Part shown: one piece after another, positions 24,073 to 34,635 of the stretch
How the letters are laid out: each line of letters begins with the position of its first letter
Numbering within the stretch: position 1 is the stretch's first letter
Assembly: GCA_017962175.1 (NCBI GenBank)
Contig: JAGCVU010000002.1
Location: 1-36,860, forward strand
Length of the DNA stretch: 36,860 nucleotides
Source: Bacteroidales bacterium
GTDB lineage: Bacteria > Bacteroidota > Bacteroidia > Bacteroidales > UBA3824
Direction of reading: 5' to 3'
Translations under genes and position numbers: made by a program
Notes under the pieces: generated by a model
What the model was told of the DNA's origin: nothing
What the model saw: only the letters and a program-made list of their open reading frames with translations
Database searches by the model: none

Positions 24073-24927
24073 ATGAATACAGCAGTTCTTTTGCTACACT
24101 GCCCCGACAAACCGGGACTTATAGCCGAACTTACCAATTTTGTTACCGTAAACAACGGTAATATCGTATACTTAGACCAATATGTTGATCACACCGAAGG
24201 CATATTTTTTATGCGTATGGAATGGGACTTGGAAAAATTTCTTATTCCTACCGACAAGATAGAAGATTATTTTACAACGCTTTACGCACAGAAACATAGC
24301 ATGGAGTTCCGCATCTATTTTTCTGACCGCAAGCCAAGGATGGCAATTTTTGTGTCAAAGATGTCGCACTGCCTTTACGATATGTTGGCACGCTATACAG
24401 CCGGCGAATGGAATGTGGAAATTCCGCTCATTATCAGCAATCACCCTGATTTAAAACCCGCTGCCGAACGATTTGGCATTCCTTATCATGTTTTCCCAAT
24501 CAACAAAGACAACAAGGCAGAACTTGAACCTCAAGAGATGAAACTATTGAAAGACAATGATATAGATACTATTGTTCTGGCTCGTTATATGCAGATTATT
24601 TCACCCGAGATGATTGCTGCATATCCCAACAAGATTATCAATATCCATCATTCGTTTTTGCCGGCATTTGTTGGCGCAAAACCTTATCACGCCGCTTATG
24701 CCCGTGGTGTGAAACTGATTGGTGCCACAAGTCACTATGTTACTCAGGATTTGGATGCAGGACCAATTATCGAACAAGACGTTACACGCATTACCCACAA
24801 AGACACCATTCAAGACCTTATTAATAAAGGAAAGGATTTGGAAAAAATAGTTCTTTCGGTGGCTGTGCAGAAACATATAGAGCGCAAAATTCTCTCGTAT
24901 AAAAATAAGACAGTGATATTCAACTAA
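24073..24927 (+). CDS. purU: Formyltetrahydrofolate deformylase
   Basis: 284 residues. Hydrolyses 10-formyl-THF to formate and THF. The N-terminal ACT domain (about 3-80: VLLLHCPDKPGLIAELTNFV) is followed by a formyltransferase-fold domain (about 88-280) with NIHHSFLPAFVGAKPYHAAY and a later Asp in the segment VTQDLDAGPIIEQDV. The His and Asp belong to the hydrolase's catalytic set. Linked to one-carbon balance. 5 bases after the UXS gene and 2 bases before pbpC. Confidence 0.95.
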   Translation: MNTAVLLLHCPDKPGLIAELTNFVTVNNGNIVYLDQYVDHTEGIFFMRMEWDLEKFLIPTDKIEDYFTTLYAQKHSMEFRIYFSDRKPRMAIFVSKMSHCLYDMLARYTAGEWNVEIPLIISNHPDLKPAAERFGIPYHVFPINKDNKAELEPQEMKLLKDNDIDTIVLARYMQIISPEMIAAYPNKIINIHHSFLPAFVGAKPYHAAYARGVKLIGATSHYVTQDLDAGPIIEQDVTRITHKDTIQDLINKGKDLEKIVLSVAVQKHIERKILSYKNKTVIFN

Positions 24928-24929
24928 TT

Positions 24930-27305
24930 GTGAAGGTAAAGCGCGTACATAAAGTAGCCGTCTGTCTGCTGCTTGCCATTGTGGCTGTGGTGGTGTGGAC
25001 TGTCACTTGTCCGCGCAACCCTTTTGATGTGCCTTATTCTACTGTTGTGGCCGACAGCAATGGCAGGATACTCGCTGCACATATCTCTTCTGATGGTCAA
25101 TGGCGTTTTCCACCTGCCGACTCTGTGCCGTATAAGTTTGAACAGTGCATTCTTGAATTTGAGGATTCAAGATTTTACAGTCATTTTGGTGTGGATATTC
25201 TCTCGCTGTTGCGTGCTGCCTATCAAGACATTAAGAATATGAAGATTGTGAGCGGCGCAAGCACTATCACAATGCAAACCGTGCGATTATGGCGACGCGA
25301 AGACCGTACTTTTTGCGAAAAGTTTGTGGAGATGATGCTTGCTGTACGTCTTGAAATGCGATTGTCGAAAAAAGAAATTCTTGCTCTTTATGCCGCTCAC
25401 GCTCCATTTGGAGGCAATACCGTGGGATTGGAGACCGCCTCAATTAGATATTTTGGACGTCCTGCCACTAATCTTTCGTGGGCTGAGGCTGCTATGTTGG
25501 CTGTTTTGCCAAATAGTCCGTCGCTGATACACATTTCCAAAAACCGTCACCTGCTTTTGCGCAAGCGCAATGAACTTTTAGACCGACTATATATAAAAGG
25601 TGTAATCAGCGAAGAAACTTGCGCACTTGCCAAAGATGAACCGATTGTGGAATCGCCTATGCTTTATCAAAATCTTTCGCTTCAACTGCTCGACCGATTG
25701 TCGTCAGAGGCGTCACAAGGCGTGGTGCGCACAACTATCGACTATTCGCTTCAAAAACAGGTGGACGATGTGCTCAACCGCCATGTTAAAAAACTTCACG
25801 AATCTGGAATCAACAACGGAGCAGCGTTGGTGCTTGATGTGGCTACCGGCGACGTGCTTGCATACGTGGCTAATTCACAAAATTTCGATGGTGACGATAT
25901 AGAAAATGGCAACTATGTTGACTGCATTACTGCTCCTCGAAGCACGGGAAGTATTTTAAAACCATTTCTTTACGCTGCTATGCTCACCGACGGACAGATT
26001 CTTCCAAACACGCTTGTGGCTGATATTCCTACACAAATTTCGGGCTATATGCCTCAAAATTACCGACATACCTACGATGGTGCTGTTCCTGCCAACCGTG
26101 CATTGGCTCGCAGTTTGAATGTTCCCGCTGTTAAGATGCTGCAAACTTATGGCGGCGAAAAGTTTATTCCTTTTCTCAAAAAAGTGGGACTTACAACTGT
26201 GAATCAAAGTTCTGATTATTACGGACTTTCGCTGATACTTGGCGGATGTGAGGCTACACTTTGGGATTTGTGCGGAGCATACGCCTCAATGACTCGGTCG
26301 CTTTACGGATATGTTGATCATCAAAATTTATATAATTCAGCTGATTGGCACGCTCCAAACTTATATTACAATCGTTCGGTGAAACGCACTGGCACTATCG
26401 CAGACTTTCACAACGAAAGTTTTATGTCGGCTTCGGCGGTATATTTTACCCTTGATGCATTGACCAAAGTGGAAAAACCTGATGCCGAACTTGGCTCTGA
26501 GTTTTTTGAATCAAACCAAACTGTGGTGTGGAAAACCGGCACAAGTTTCGGCTTTCGTGATGCGTGGGCAATCGGAACAACCCCTAAATATGTGGTGGGA
26601 GTGTGGGCTGGCAATGCCGATGGCGAGGGACGACCCGGAATTGTGGGTATACAAGCTGCTGCGCCTATATTATTTGATATTTTGAAACTTTTGCCCAAAA
26701 GTAGCGAACCTTTTTCAATTCCTTACGACGATCTTACCACTGCAAAAGTTTGTGTTAAAAGCGGTTACATTGCCGGCGATAATTGTGAGCAGTCAGAAGA
26801 ACGCCAGATCCCGGCTGTTGGTGCCAATTTCAAAACTTGTCCGTATTGTCATTTGGAACATTTTGACCAATCGCTCAAATATCGTGTAACTACAGATTGT
26901 GAGAGTCCTTGGAATATTGTTCACAAAAAATGGTTTGTGCTGCCGCCTGCCATGGAGTACTATTATCGTATGAAAAATCCTGATTACAAAGTACTTCCTC
27001 CAATGCGGTCAGATTGTCTTGCTCATTCGGGCGGTGATATTCATGTGCCGTTTCAAATTGTTTATCCCGAAAACAATGCCAAAGTATTTATTCCCAAAGG
27101 TTTAGATGGTACACTCGAAAAAATGGTGATTGAAGTTTCGTGTCGCAATCACGACGAAGTGCTTTATTGGCATTTAGATGGTGCATTTATTGGTGAAACT
27201 TCTGGTGTGCACAAATTGGCTGTTTCCGCTTCAAAAGGTCAGCATTTGATCACCATTGTTGACCGTTATGGCAATTCGGTGAAACGATCGTTTGAAGTGA
27301 TGTAA
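24930..27305 (+). CDS. pbpC: Penicillin-binding protein 1C (bifunctional transglycosylase/transpeptidase)
   Basis: 791 residues. The start is GTG at 24930, chosen because it gives a short basic N-terminus before the membrane anchor (VAVCLLLAIVAVVVWTV) and lies 2 bases after purU. Transglycosylase domain about 55-220 (FEDSRFYSHFGVD with catalytic Glu, then GASTITMQTVRLWRR). Transpeptidase domain about 290-590 with SxxK (STGSILKP) and KTGTSFGFRDAW. C-terminal PBP1C-specific domain about 700-791. PBP1C is often beside an alpha-2-macroglobulin-like gene, which is not seen here. The terminator hairpin begins immediately after its stop. Confidence 0.93.
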   Translation: MKVKRVHKVAVCLLLAIVAVVVWTVTCPRNPFDVPYSTVVADSNGRILAAHISSDGQWRFPPADSVPYKFEQCILEFEDSRFYSHFGVDILSLLRAAYQDIKNMKIVSGASTITMQTVRLWRREDRTFCEKFVEMMLAVRLEMRLSKKEILALYAAHAPFGGNTVGLETASIRYFGRPATNLSWAEAAMLAVLPNSPSLIHISKNRHLLLRKRNELLDRLYIKGVISEETCALAKDEPIVESPMLYQNLSLQLLDRLSSEASQGVVRTTIDYSLQKQVDDVLNRHVKKLHESGINNGAALVLDVATGDVLAYVANSQNFDGDDIENGNYVDCITAPRSTGSILKPFLYAAMLTDGQILPNTLVADIPTQISGYMPQNYRHTYDGAVPANRALARSLNVPAVKMLQTYGGEKFIPFLKKVGLTTVNQSSDYYGLSLILGGCEATLWDLCGAYASMTRSLYGYVDHQNLYNSADWHAPNLYYNRSVKRTGTIADFHNESFMSASAVYFTLDALTKVEKPDAELGSEFFESNQTVVWKTGTSFGFRDAWAIGTTPKYVVGVWAGNADGEGRPGIVGIQAAAPILFDILKLLPKSSEPFSIPYDDLTTAKVCVKSGYIAGDNCEQSEERQIPAVGANFKTCPYCHLEHFDQSLKYRVTTDCESPWNIVHKKWFVLPPAMEYYYRMKNPDYKVLPPMRSDCLAHSGGDIHVPFQIVYPENNAKVFIPKGLDGTLEKMVIEVSCRNHDEVLYWHLDGAFIGETSGVHKLAVSASKGQHLITIVDRYGNSVKRSFEVM

Positions 27306-27339
27306 AAAAACACCGTGTCTACAAGAAGTAGACACGGTG
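27304..27339 (-). terminator. Intrinsic terminator of the OmpA-family gene
   Basis: Perfect 12-bp stem CACCGTGTCTAC (27311-27322) and GTAGACACGGTG (27328-27339), 5-base loop. The A7 run at 27304-27310 becomes a T-run on the minus strand, so it terminates the minus-strand gene. It abuts the pbpC stop and probably also stops pbpC transcripts partially. Confidence 0.88.
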
Positions 27340-27368
27340 ATATTAGCCCATGAAAAATAATAATAATC

Positions 27369-28181
27369 TTATTTTGTTGTGAGTTTGTAAATCTCGTCGA
27401 GGTTTGGAGTGAGGATAATCTCTGTGCGACGGTTCATAGCGCGACCAGCTTCGGTGTTGTTGCTTGCTACAGGAGCAAATTCGCCACGACCAGATGCTGT
27501 GAGACGTTTTTGCGGAAGACCGTCGGCGCTGAGCAAACGTACAATGTTGGTGGCACGAGCTGCGCTAAGATCCCAGTTGTCTTTGTATTGCGAGGTCTTG
27601 ATAGGCAAATTGTCGGTGTGACCTTCAACCATAATGCCTATGTCAGGATTGTTGAGCAATACTTTTGAGAGTTTTTTGATAGCGTTTTGACCTTTAGATT
27701 CCACCTCTGCGCTACCAGATTTGAAGAGCAGTTTGTCGAGCATAGTAACGTAAACCTTACCGTCGCGAATTTGCACTTTAAGTTCGTCGCTCTTAAAACC
27801 GTTCATAGCGCCGGTAACGAGTTTGTTGATAACCCTTACGAGCGAATCTTGACGGGCAAGTTGCTGACGCATTTTCTCGATTTCGGCCTGCTGAGTAGAC
27901 GACGAGTCTTTCAATCCGCCAACTTGACTGTTGAGCGCGTTGTAGCGTTTTTGCAGGTCGGCGTAGTTAGCCTCCATCGATTCGTTTTGCGATTTGAATT
28001 TTGTAAATTCTTCGGAGGTCTGTTGATGCTTGATATCAAGCTCTTTGTATCGATTGTTGCTACGAATCTTGTCCCAGATAAACAGCCCTGCGAGGATAAG
28101 CAGAGCCGCCGCCAAAATCCAGACCCAGAATTTCGACGTGCTTTTCCCTGTGGTACTTGTTGTTGTTTCTTCTGTTGCCAT
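27369..28181 (-). CDS. OmpA/MotB-family peptidoglycan-binding membrane protein with coiled coil
   Basis: 270 residues. Poly-Thr/Ser N-terminus, one membrane helix (about 18-40, FWVWILAAALLILAGLFIW), coiled coil (about 45-120), then an OmpA-like C-terminal domain (about 145-262). Signatures: LLFKSGSAEVESKG, VEGHTDNLPI, DNWDLSAARATNIVRLL and AMNRRTEIILTP. This tethers the inner membrane to the cell wall, as MotB-like or flagellar-independent stator-type proteins do; no MotA/ExbB partner is adjacent. Monocistronic between its promoter (28234-28205) and terminator. Confidence 0.88.
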   Translation of the reverse strand: MATEETTTSTTGKSTSKFWVWILAAALLILAGLFIWDKIRSNNRYKELDIKHQQTSEEFTKFKSQNESMEANYADLQKRYNALNSQVGGLKDSSSTQQAEIEKMRQQLARQDSLVRVINKLVTGAMNGFKSDELKVQIRDGKVYVTMLDKLLFKSGSAEVESKGQNAIKKLSKVLLNNPDIGIMVEGHTDNLPIKTSQYKDNWDLSAARATNIVRLLSADGLPQKRLTASGRGEFAPVASNNTEAGRAMNRRTEIILTPNLDEIYKLTTK

Positions 28182-28204
28182 AATTGTTTGAAAATTTGAT
28201 GTAA

Positions 28205-28234
28205 CAAAAGTAAGGAATTATTGATAATTGCAAC
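28205..28234 (-). promoter_or_regulatory. Putative promoter of the OmpA-family gene
   Basis: On the minus strand GTTG (28234-28231), 18 bases, TACTTTTG (28212-28205). The -7 box is a full match to TAnnTTTG; the -33 has one mismatch. Start near 28198, about 17 bases before the ATG. Confidence 0.5.
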
Positions 28235-28344
28235 ACTTTTTTTTAAAAAAAATAGCGAAAATGTGATTTTTTTGTGGAAAGGTAGTTAAAATGTCACTTT
28301 CATTCATTCCCTTTTGCTTCAATTTTAGTTTAAAAAGATTAATA

Positions 28345-28375
28345 AAAAAGGCTACCACCTTGGTAGCCTTTTTTG
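28345..28375. terminator. Intrinsic terminator of the esterase gene (bidirectional)
   Basis: GGCTACCA (28350-28357), 3-base loop, TGGTAGCC (28361-28368), with A-run and T-run on either side. It lies 21-46 bases after the esterase stop on the minus strand. The rest of 28182-28395 holds no gene. Confidence 0.88.
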
Positions 28376-28395
28376 TATATGATTTTAACCGAAAA

Positions 28396-30671
<2,276 letters not shown>

Positions 30672-30691
<20 letters not shown>

Positions 30692-31157
30692 TTTACAGAT
30701 AGTTGAAAAACCAGAAATTCGTCTTCCTGAAAGAACGCTCGATTATGGCAGTGGATTTTATACCACCACTTCGTTTTCACAAGCCGAATCTTGGGTAAAA
30801 AGACGGATGCGTGAAAACAAGGTTTCTAAGGGATATGTGAATATTTACGAGTTTGACCAACAGAGTGTTAATAATGTTAAATCATTGATATTCAATGCGC
30901 CAAATGATGAGTGGCTGGATTTTGTTATGAAAAACAGGATGAATAAAGGTTTTTGCCACGATTACGATATAGTTTATGGACCTGTTGCTAACGATCGAGT
31001 TTATGCGGCGTTTGCCTTGTATGAAGGTGGGGTGTTTAATCGGGAGGATTTAATTAAAGAACTTAAAACATACGTTCTTGTAGATCAATATCTTTTTCAT
31101 ACCGAAAAATCCTTGCAGTTGCTTTTTTATAATGAATTTAAAGAGATAGTATTATGA
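30672..31157 (+). CDS. DUF3990 protein with ADP-ribosyltransferase-like residues, candidate toxin
   Basis: 161 residues. LYHGS near the start puts His5 where PARP-type ARTs have HG[ST]; GSGFYTTTSFSQAESWV places Tyr30 in the typical G-x-G-[IF]-Y...S-x-x-x-A-x-x-W motif; and LFHTEKSLQLL puts a Glu at 145, a possible third residue of an H-Y-E triad. This supports my recollection that DUF3990 belongs to the ADP-ribosyl superfamily. The middle contains DYDIVYGPVANDRVYAAF, typical of the family. No export signal, so it would act in the cytoplasm. Overlaps the DUF3791 gene by 20 bases and the next gene by 4. A toxin neutralised by one of its small neighbours is the most likely role; the target is unknown. 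Confidence 0.75.
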
Positions 31158-31369
31158 ATCTGACTGTTACACAAGATAATCTCTATCTGTTTCTTCCCTC
31201 TAAAACGAGCCGTTTGGCGGAAATTATTTCAGAGGATAATGGCGTTAATATTGTAAAAGCCTTAAAAATGGTCTATAATTCAGATACTTATATCCGTTTG
31301 GAAAATGAAGATTCTAAACTCTGGCATTTAGGTCCAGTAGCATTATATGAAATTTATCAAAACAATTAA
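31154..31369 (+). CDS. Small uncharacterised third protein of the DUF3791-DUF3990 module
   Basis: 71 residues, starting in a 4-base overlap (ATGA) with the DUF3990 gene. No named family recognised. Pattern: a predicted helical N-terminus (LYLFLPSKTSRLAEIISED), then NIVKALKMVYNSDTYIRLENEDSKLWHLGPVALYEIY. The KALKxxYxSxTYxxLExExxKLWHLxPxALY pattern seems familiar from Bacteroidota. Possible second antitoxin, chaperone or co-toxin. It is followed after 6 bases by the GNAT gene. Confidence 0.65.
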   Translation: MNLTVTQDNLYLFLPSKTSRLAEIISEDNGVNIVKALKMVYNSDTYIRLENEDSKLWHLGPVALYEIYQNN

Positions 31370-31375
31370 CCATCT

Positions 31376-31945
31376 ATGACACTTCGTTTTGCTACGCCTG
31401 CTGATGCGGCGCAATTGCTGAATATCTACGCCTATTATGTTGAAAATACGGCGATTACATTTGAATGGGATGTGCCTTCTGTTGAGGAGTTTGCCCAACG
31501 AATCGAGAAAACCAAGACTTTTTATCCTTACATTGTGGCTGAGGAAGACGGCGTTATCAAGGGTTACGCCTACGCATCGCGTTTCAGGGTGCGCAAGGCT
31601 TACGATTGGAGCGTGGAATCGTCGATTTATGTGCATAAGGATTGTCGCCATCAAAATGTGGGTTCTGTACTTTTGTCAGAATTGGAACGTTTGCTCAGCC
31701 TTCAAGGTATTTTGAATGTAAATGCAAGTATCACAACATCTTGCGACCCAAACGATAAGTATGTTACCAATGCAAGCCGAAAGTTTCACGAAAAGCACGG
31801 CTACCGTTTTGTGGGCGAATTTCAAAAAAGCGGCTTTAAGTTCAACCGTTGGTACAATATGATGTGGATGGAAAAAATTATCGGCCAACATACTGAATGT
31901 CAGCCGACAATTAAAAATATCAATGATATTGACTGCGGTTTGTAG
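31376..31945 (+). CDS. GNAT-family N-acetyltransferase (phosphinothricin acetyltransferase-like)
   Basis: 189 residues. MTLRFATPADAAQLLNIYAYY at the start, acetyl-CoA loop in DCRHQNVGSVLL (R/Q-x-x-G-x pattern) and the C-terminal segment NASRKFHEKHGYRFVGEFQKSGFKFNRWYNMMWMEK are typical of PAT/MnaT-like enzymes, which acetylate small amines such as phosphinothricin or methionine sulfone. The last 20 residues are extra. 6 bases after the DUF3990 module, so probably co-transcribed with it; convergent with GH31 (5 bases between the stops, no terminator seen). Confidence 0.88.
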   Translation: MTLRFATPADAAQLLNIYAYYVENTAITFEWDVPSVEEFAQRIEKTKTFYPYIVAEEDGVIKGYAYASRFRVRKAYDWSVESSIYVHKDCRHQNVGSVLLSELERLLSLQGILNVNASITTSCDPNDKYVTNASRKFHEKHGYRFVGEFQKSGFKFNRWYNMMWMEKIIGQHTECQPTIKNINDIDCGL

Positions 31946-31950
31946 GCGGT

Positions 31951-34404
31951 TTAAAATTTCACCTTCAAAGTCTTGCCTTTGTATTTAACGGTTTTGAAAC
32001 CTGCACCTTTTATATCTGTGGTTTTGGTTCTTTCAAAACCACCTACTTGAATATGGCTTTCTTTATGAGTTTCCAATCCCATAATTGCTATTTCAAAGGT
32101 CTGATTTACAGCCTTTTTACTTCCAAGAGATTCTATGGTGAGAGTTTTGGCGGCATTGTTCCACGAAAACTTGATTTTTGAATATTGATATATACTGTTT
32201 TGATAATTAGTGCTTGTGCCATCGTCGTCGTATAGAGTAAATTCTGCATTATTACCATATAACACATTGATAGCCAAGTAATCTCCGTAAATTTTTTCAA
32301 CATAGATGCTGCCCGCTTTGGCAAAAACAGGAATTTGGGTTTGGTCTATTTCGGTGGTAACGGTTTGTCCGCCGTTGTAATGTGCAAATTGGTGATTTAT
32401 ATCATACCATCCGCCCTCATTTTCAGGGAGATACGTTTGCCATTGAGTAACATCGGGTTCGGTTACGGGACTGATCAATAGGGATTTACCAAACATATAT
32501 TCGTATTTTTGTTGCAAGGCTTTGGGGTCGTTGGGAAAATCAAAAACCAAGGGACGCATAAGCGTAGAGCCGTTGAACGATACTTCGGCGGCGTTGCTAT
32601 ATATATAAGGAGTAAGTTGTTTGCGGCGGTTGATGCAATTGGTGATAATCTCCTGAGCCTGAGCACCATACATCCACGGCTCGGTGTCGCTCATATATCC
32701 GTGAACACGCATAAGTGGCAGATATACCGATAGTTCTATCCATCGCAACATTCGGTTGATGTAATCTTGGTTTTTGTATTGGTCGAACGGACGGAAGAAT
32801 CCTCCTGCATCGTAGGTCCACCACGGCACACCCGCAGCCTGCAAACCCAATCCACCTGTAATTTGACGGCGGAGAGTTTCCCAATCGTTGCCTACGTCGC
32901 CACTCCAAAGTGCTGAGCCATAACGTTGTATGCCGAGAAATCCGCTTCGGGTGAGAATCATCGGGCGACGGTTGGGCTGATCTTTTGTAAGTCCCTCATA
33001 TACAGTCTTGTTTACCAACATCGGATAGACATTTCTTACGCGGTTGCCGTCGAGAGAGCCATTGCCCACAGTGCGGTTTTCGAGGTCGTCGTTTTCGGGT
33101 TCGGTGGCGTCTTGCCACCAAGCGTCGATGCCTGTGGGGAGGAGTTTTTGGCTAAAATTTTTCCAATATGCGGCGGCGGCTTCGGGGTTGAAAAAGTCGA
33201 TCCAATCGGTGTTAGGTATGTAATATCCAGCACGTTCCATCTCTTTGCCCACTTCGGAATTTTTGTCGATTTTAGACCATACCGAAAGCATCATCTTTAC
33301 GTTTTTGGAGTGCAGATAATCGGTGAGAGCCTTGGGGTCGGGATAGTTTTCGGCATCAAAAACCATTGAGTTCCAACCGTTTTTGCCCCAATACTGCCAA
33401 TCTTGAACAATCACGTCCAAAGGAATATTTTCGGAAATAAACTTGTCGGCGGTTTCTTGAATCTCTTTTTGCGAATGGAAACGTTCGCGGCAATGGATAT
33501 AGCCTAACGCCCATTTTGGCATCAGAGGTGCTTCGCCGGTGAGTTTGCGGTAGGTGGCAATTATCTCGTCGGGAGTGCCTTTGATTATGGTGTAATCCAC
33601 TGCGTCAGAGGGATATGCGGTTAGGGTTTGAATATTGTCGTTGATTCCGAAAAAGAGCACGGGACGGTCGTTGTCGGATAGTTCGGATATTACCTTGTGC
33701 GTGCCTTTGGTGAGATGCACGATGGTGGATGCTGTGGGCGGCAACCAAATGTTTTGCATTTCGATAACCGTTTTGCCATCGATTTGAAGATTGTGGCGAC
33801 GAGCCATTTTTTGTCCCACATCTAAGAGAATGGCATATTCACCGTCTTGATTTACAGTGATTTCTGCCTCGTAGAGATTGCGGTGGCGGACTTCCTGACG
33901 ACCTCCCTCGGTGGTGGTTACATTTACGGTTTCGGTGGCTCCAACGCCCTCTTGTTTAGATAGTTGCACCTTGTTTTCGGGAAGGTTGAAGAAAGTTTCG
34001 GCATAATTGTTCCAAATAATTCCGTAGCCTTTGCTCGAAATCAGCACCGGAATCGATATCTGCGTGTTTACCTGCGTAAGGCGGCGCGGCAGACCTTTGA
34101 TATTGTTGAATCCGTCTTGAAACTGCCCAAGACCAAAAAAGAACTCGCTATCGCTGCTCGAAAACTTCAAAAAAGCGGTGTCGTTGCGGAGAGTCTGTTC
34201 CACAAGAGCGATGTCGGTGGGTTTTGCATTAGATTCGCCGCTGAATTTGTCGGCGGTGTAAATCCAATCGGGCAACGAAGAATTTTGTTGATTGCTGTAT
34301 CTCACCCGTAGGGCATTGTCGGCAAGAGGTGTGTAATACACCTGCTGCGCCGATACGTATGATACGCAAATAGTTGATAATAAAGATGCTAAGAGTTTTT
34401 TCAT
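31951..34404 (-). CDS. Glycoside hydrolase family 31, alpha-xylosidase-like, with PA14-like insert
   Basis: 817 residues from the Met at 34404 (signal MKKLLASLLSTICVSYVSAQ). The frame stays open upstream to 34593, but that stretch is made of the 33-bp repeats and is rejected. N-terminal beta-sandwich about 22-160, a PA14-like insert about 165-255 (YEAEITVNQDGEYAILLDVG), (beta/alpha)8 domain about 295-610 with VIVQDWQYWG, catalytic nucleophile Asp432 (WWQDATEPE) and acid/base Asp503 (LWSGDVGNDW), then C-terminal beta domains. The PA14 insert is known from xyloglucan alpha-xylosidases such as Xyl31A. Periplasmic. A minus-strand -7 box TATCTTTG lies at 34436-34429. Confidence 0.88.
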   Translation of the reverse strand: MKKLLASLLSTICVSYVSAQQVYYTPLADNALRVRYSNQQNSSLPDWIYTADKFSGESNAKPTDIALVEQTLRNDTAFLKFSSSDSEFFFGLGQFQDGFNNIKGLPRRLTQVNTQISIPVLISSKGYGIIWNNYAETFFNLPENKVQLSKQEGVGATETVNVTTTEGGRQEVRHRNLYEAEITVNQDGEYAILLDVGQKMARRHNLQIDGKTVIEMQNIWLPPTASTIVHLTKGTHKVISELSDNDRPVLFFGINDNIQTLTAYPSDAVDYTIIKGTPDEIIATYRKLTGEAPLMPKWALGYIHCRERFHSQKEIQETADKFISENIPLDVIVQDWQYWGKNGWNSMVFDAENYPDPKALTDYLHSKNVKMMLSVWSKIDKNSEVGKEMERAGYYIPNTDWIDFFNPEAAAAYWKNFSQKLLPTGIDAWWQDATEPENDDLENRTVGNGSLDGNRVRNVYPMLVNKTVYEGLTKDQPNRRPMILTRSGFLGIQRYGSALWSGDVGNDWETLRRQITGGLGLQAAGVPWWTYDAGGFFRPFDQYKNQDYINRMLRWIELSVYLPLMRVHGYMSDTEPWMYGAQAQEIITNCINRRKQLTPYIYSNAAEVSFNGSTLMRPLVFDFPNDPKALQQKYEYMFGKSLLISPVTEPDVTQWQTYLPENEGGWYDINHQFAHYNGGQTVTTEIDQTQIPVFAKAGSIYVEKIYGDYLAINVLYGNNAEFTLYDDDGTSTNYQNSIYQYSKIKFSWNNAAKTLTIESLGSKKAVNQTFEIAIMGLETHKESHIQVGGFERTKTTDIKGAGFKTVKYKGKTLKVKF

Positions 34405-34510
34405 AAGTGATGAGTTTTTTATTTTGGGCAAAGATAGTATTTTTTTGTCAATATTTGTATTGCCTCCAAAATTAACTGATAACCATTTTAATGAGCCAAG
34501 ACACCAAACA

Positions 34511-34592
34511 TTTACGGATTTCTGCATTTTTAGCCGAAAAAGATTTACGGATTTCTGCATTTTTTGCCAAAATAAATTTGCGGATTTCTGCA
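34511..34592. repeat. Three tandem direct repeats of 33 bp upstream of the DUF4143 ATPase
   Basis: Copies start at 34511, 34544 and 34577 (TTTACGGATTTCTGCATTTT, same, and TTTGCGGATTTCTGCA). The first two are near-identical over 33 bases; the third matches for its first 16 bases and then changes. The core GGATTTCTGCA is invariant. The period is exactly three helical turns, so proteins bound to each copy would be on the same face. The third copy supplies the -33 TTTG of the ATPase promoter. The rest of 34405-34635 is AT-rich and holds no gene. Confidence 0.92.
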
Positions 34593-34608
34593 AAGTGTTA
34601 TATCTTTG
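34577..34608 (+). promoter_or_regulatory. Sigma-ABfr-type promoter of the DUF4143 ATPase, inside the repeat array
   Basis: TTTG (34577-34580), 20 bases, TATCTTTG (34601-34608): an exact match to TTTG-N19-21-TAnnTTTG. Start expected near 34615, 21 bases before the ATG. Confidence 0.65.
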
Positions 34609-34635
34609 TTGCCGAAAACCAATAATTTATACTGT

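Noticed and set aside
34511..34592. Possible small CRISPR array
   Set aside because: The three copies are contiguous with no unique spacers, and no cas genes are present.
34405..34593. In-frame N-terminal extension of the GH31 gene up to 34593
   Set aside because: It would place the signal peptide at residue 64, and the extra residues are just a translation of the 33-bp DNA repeats.
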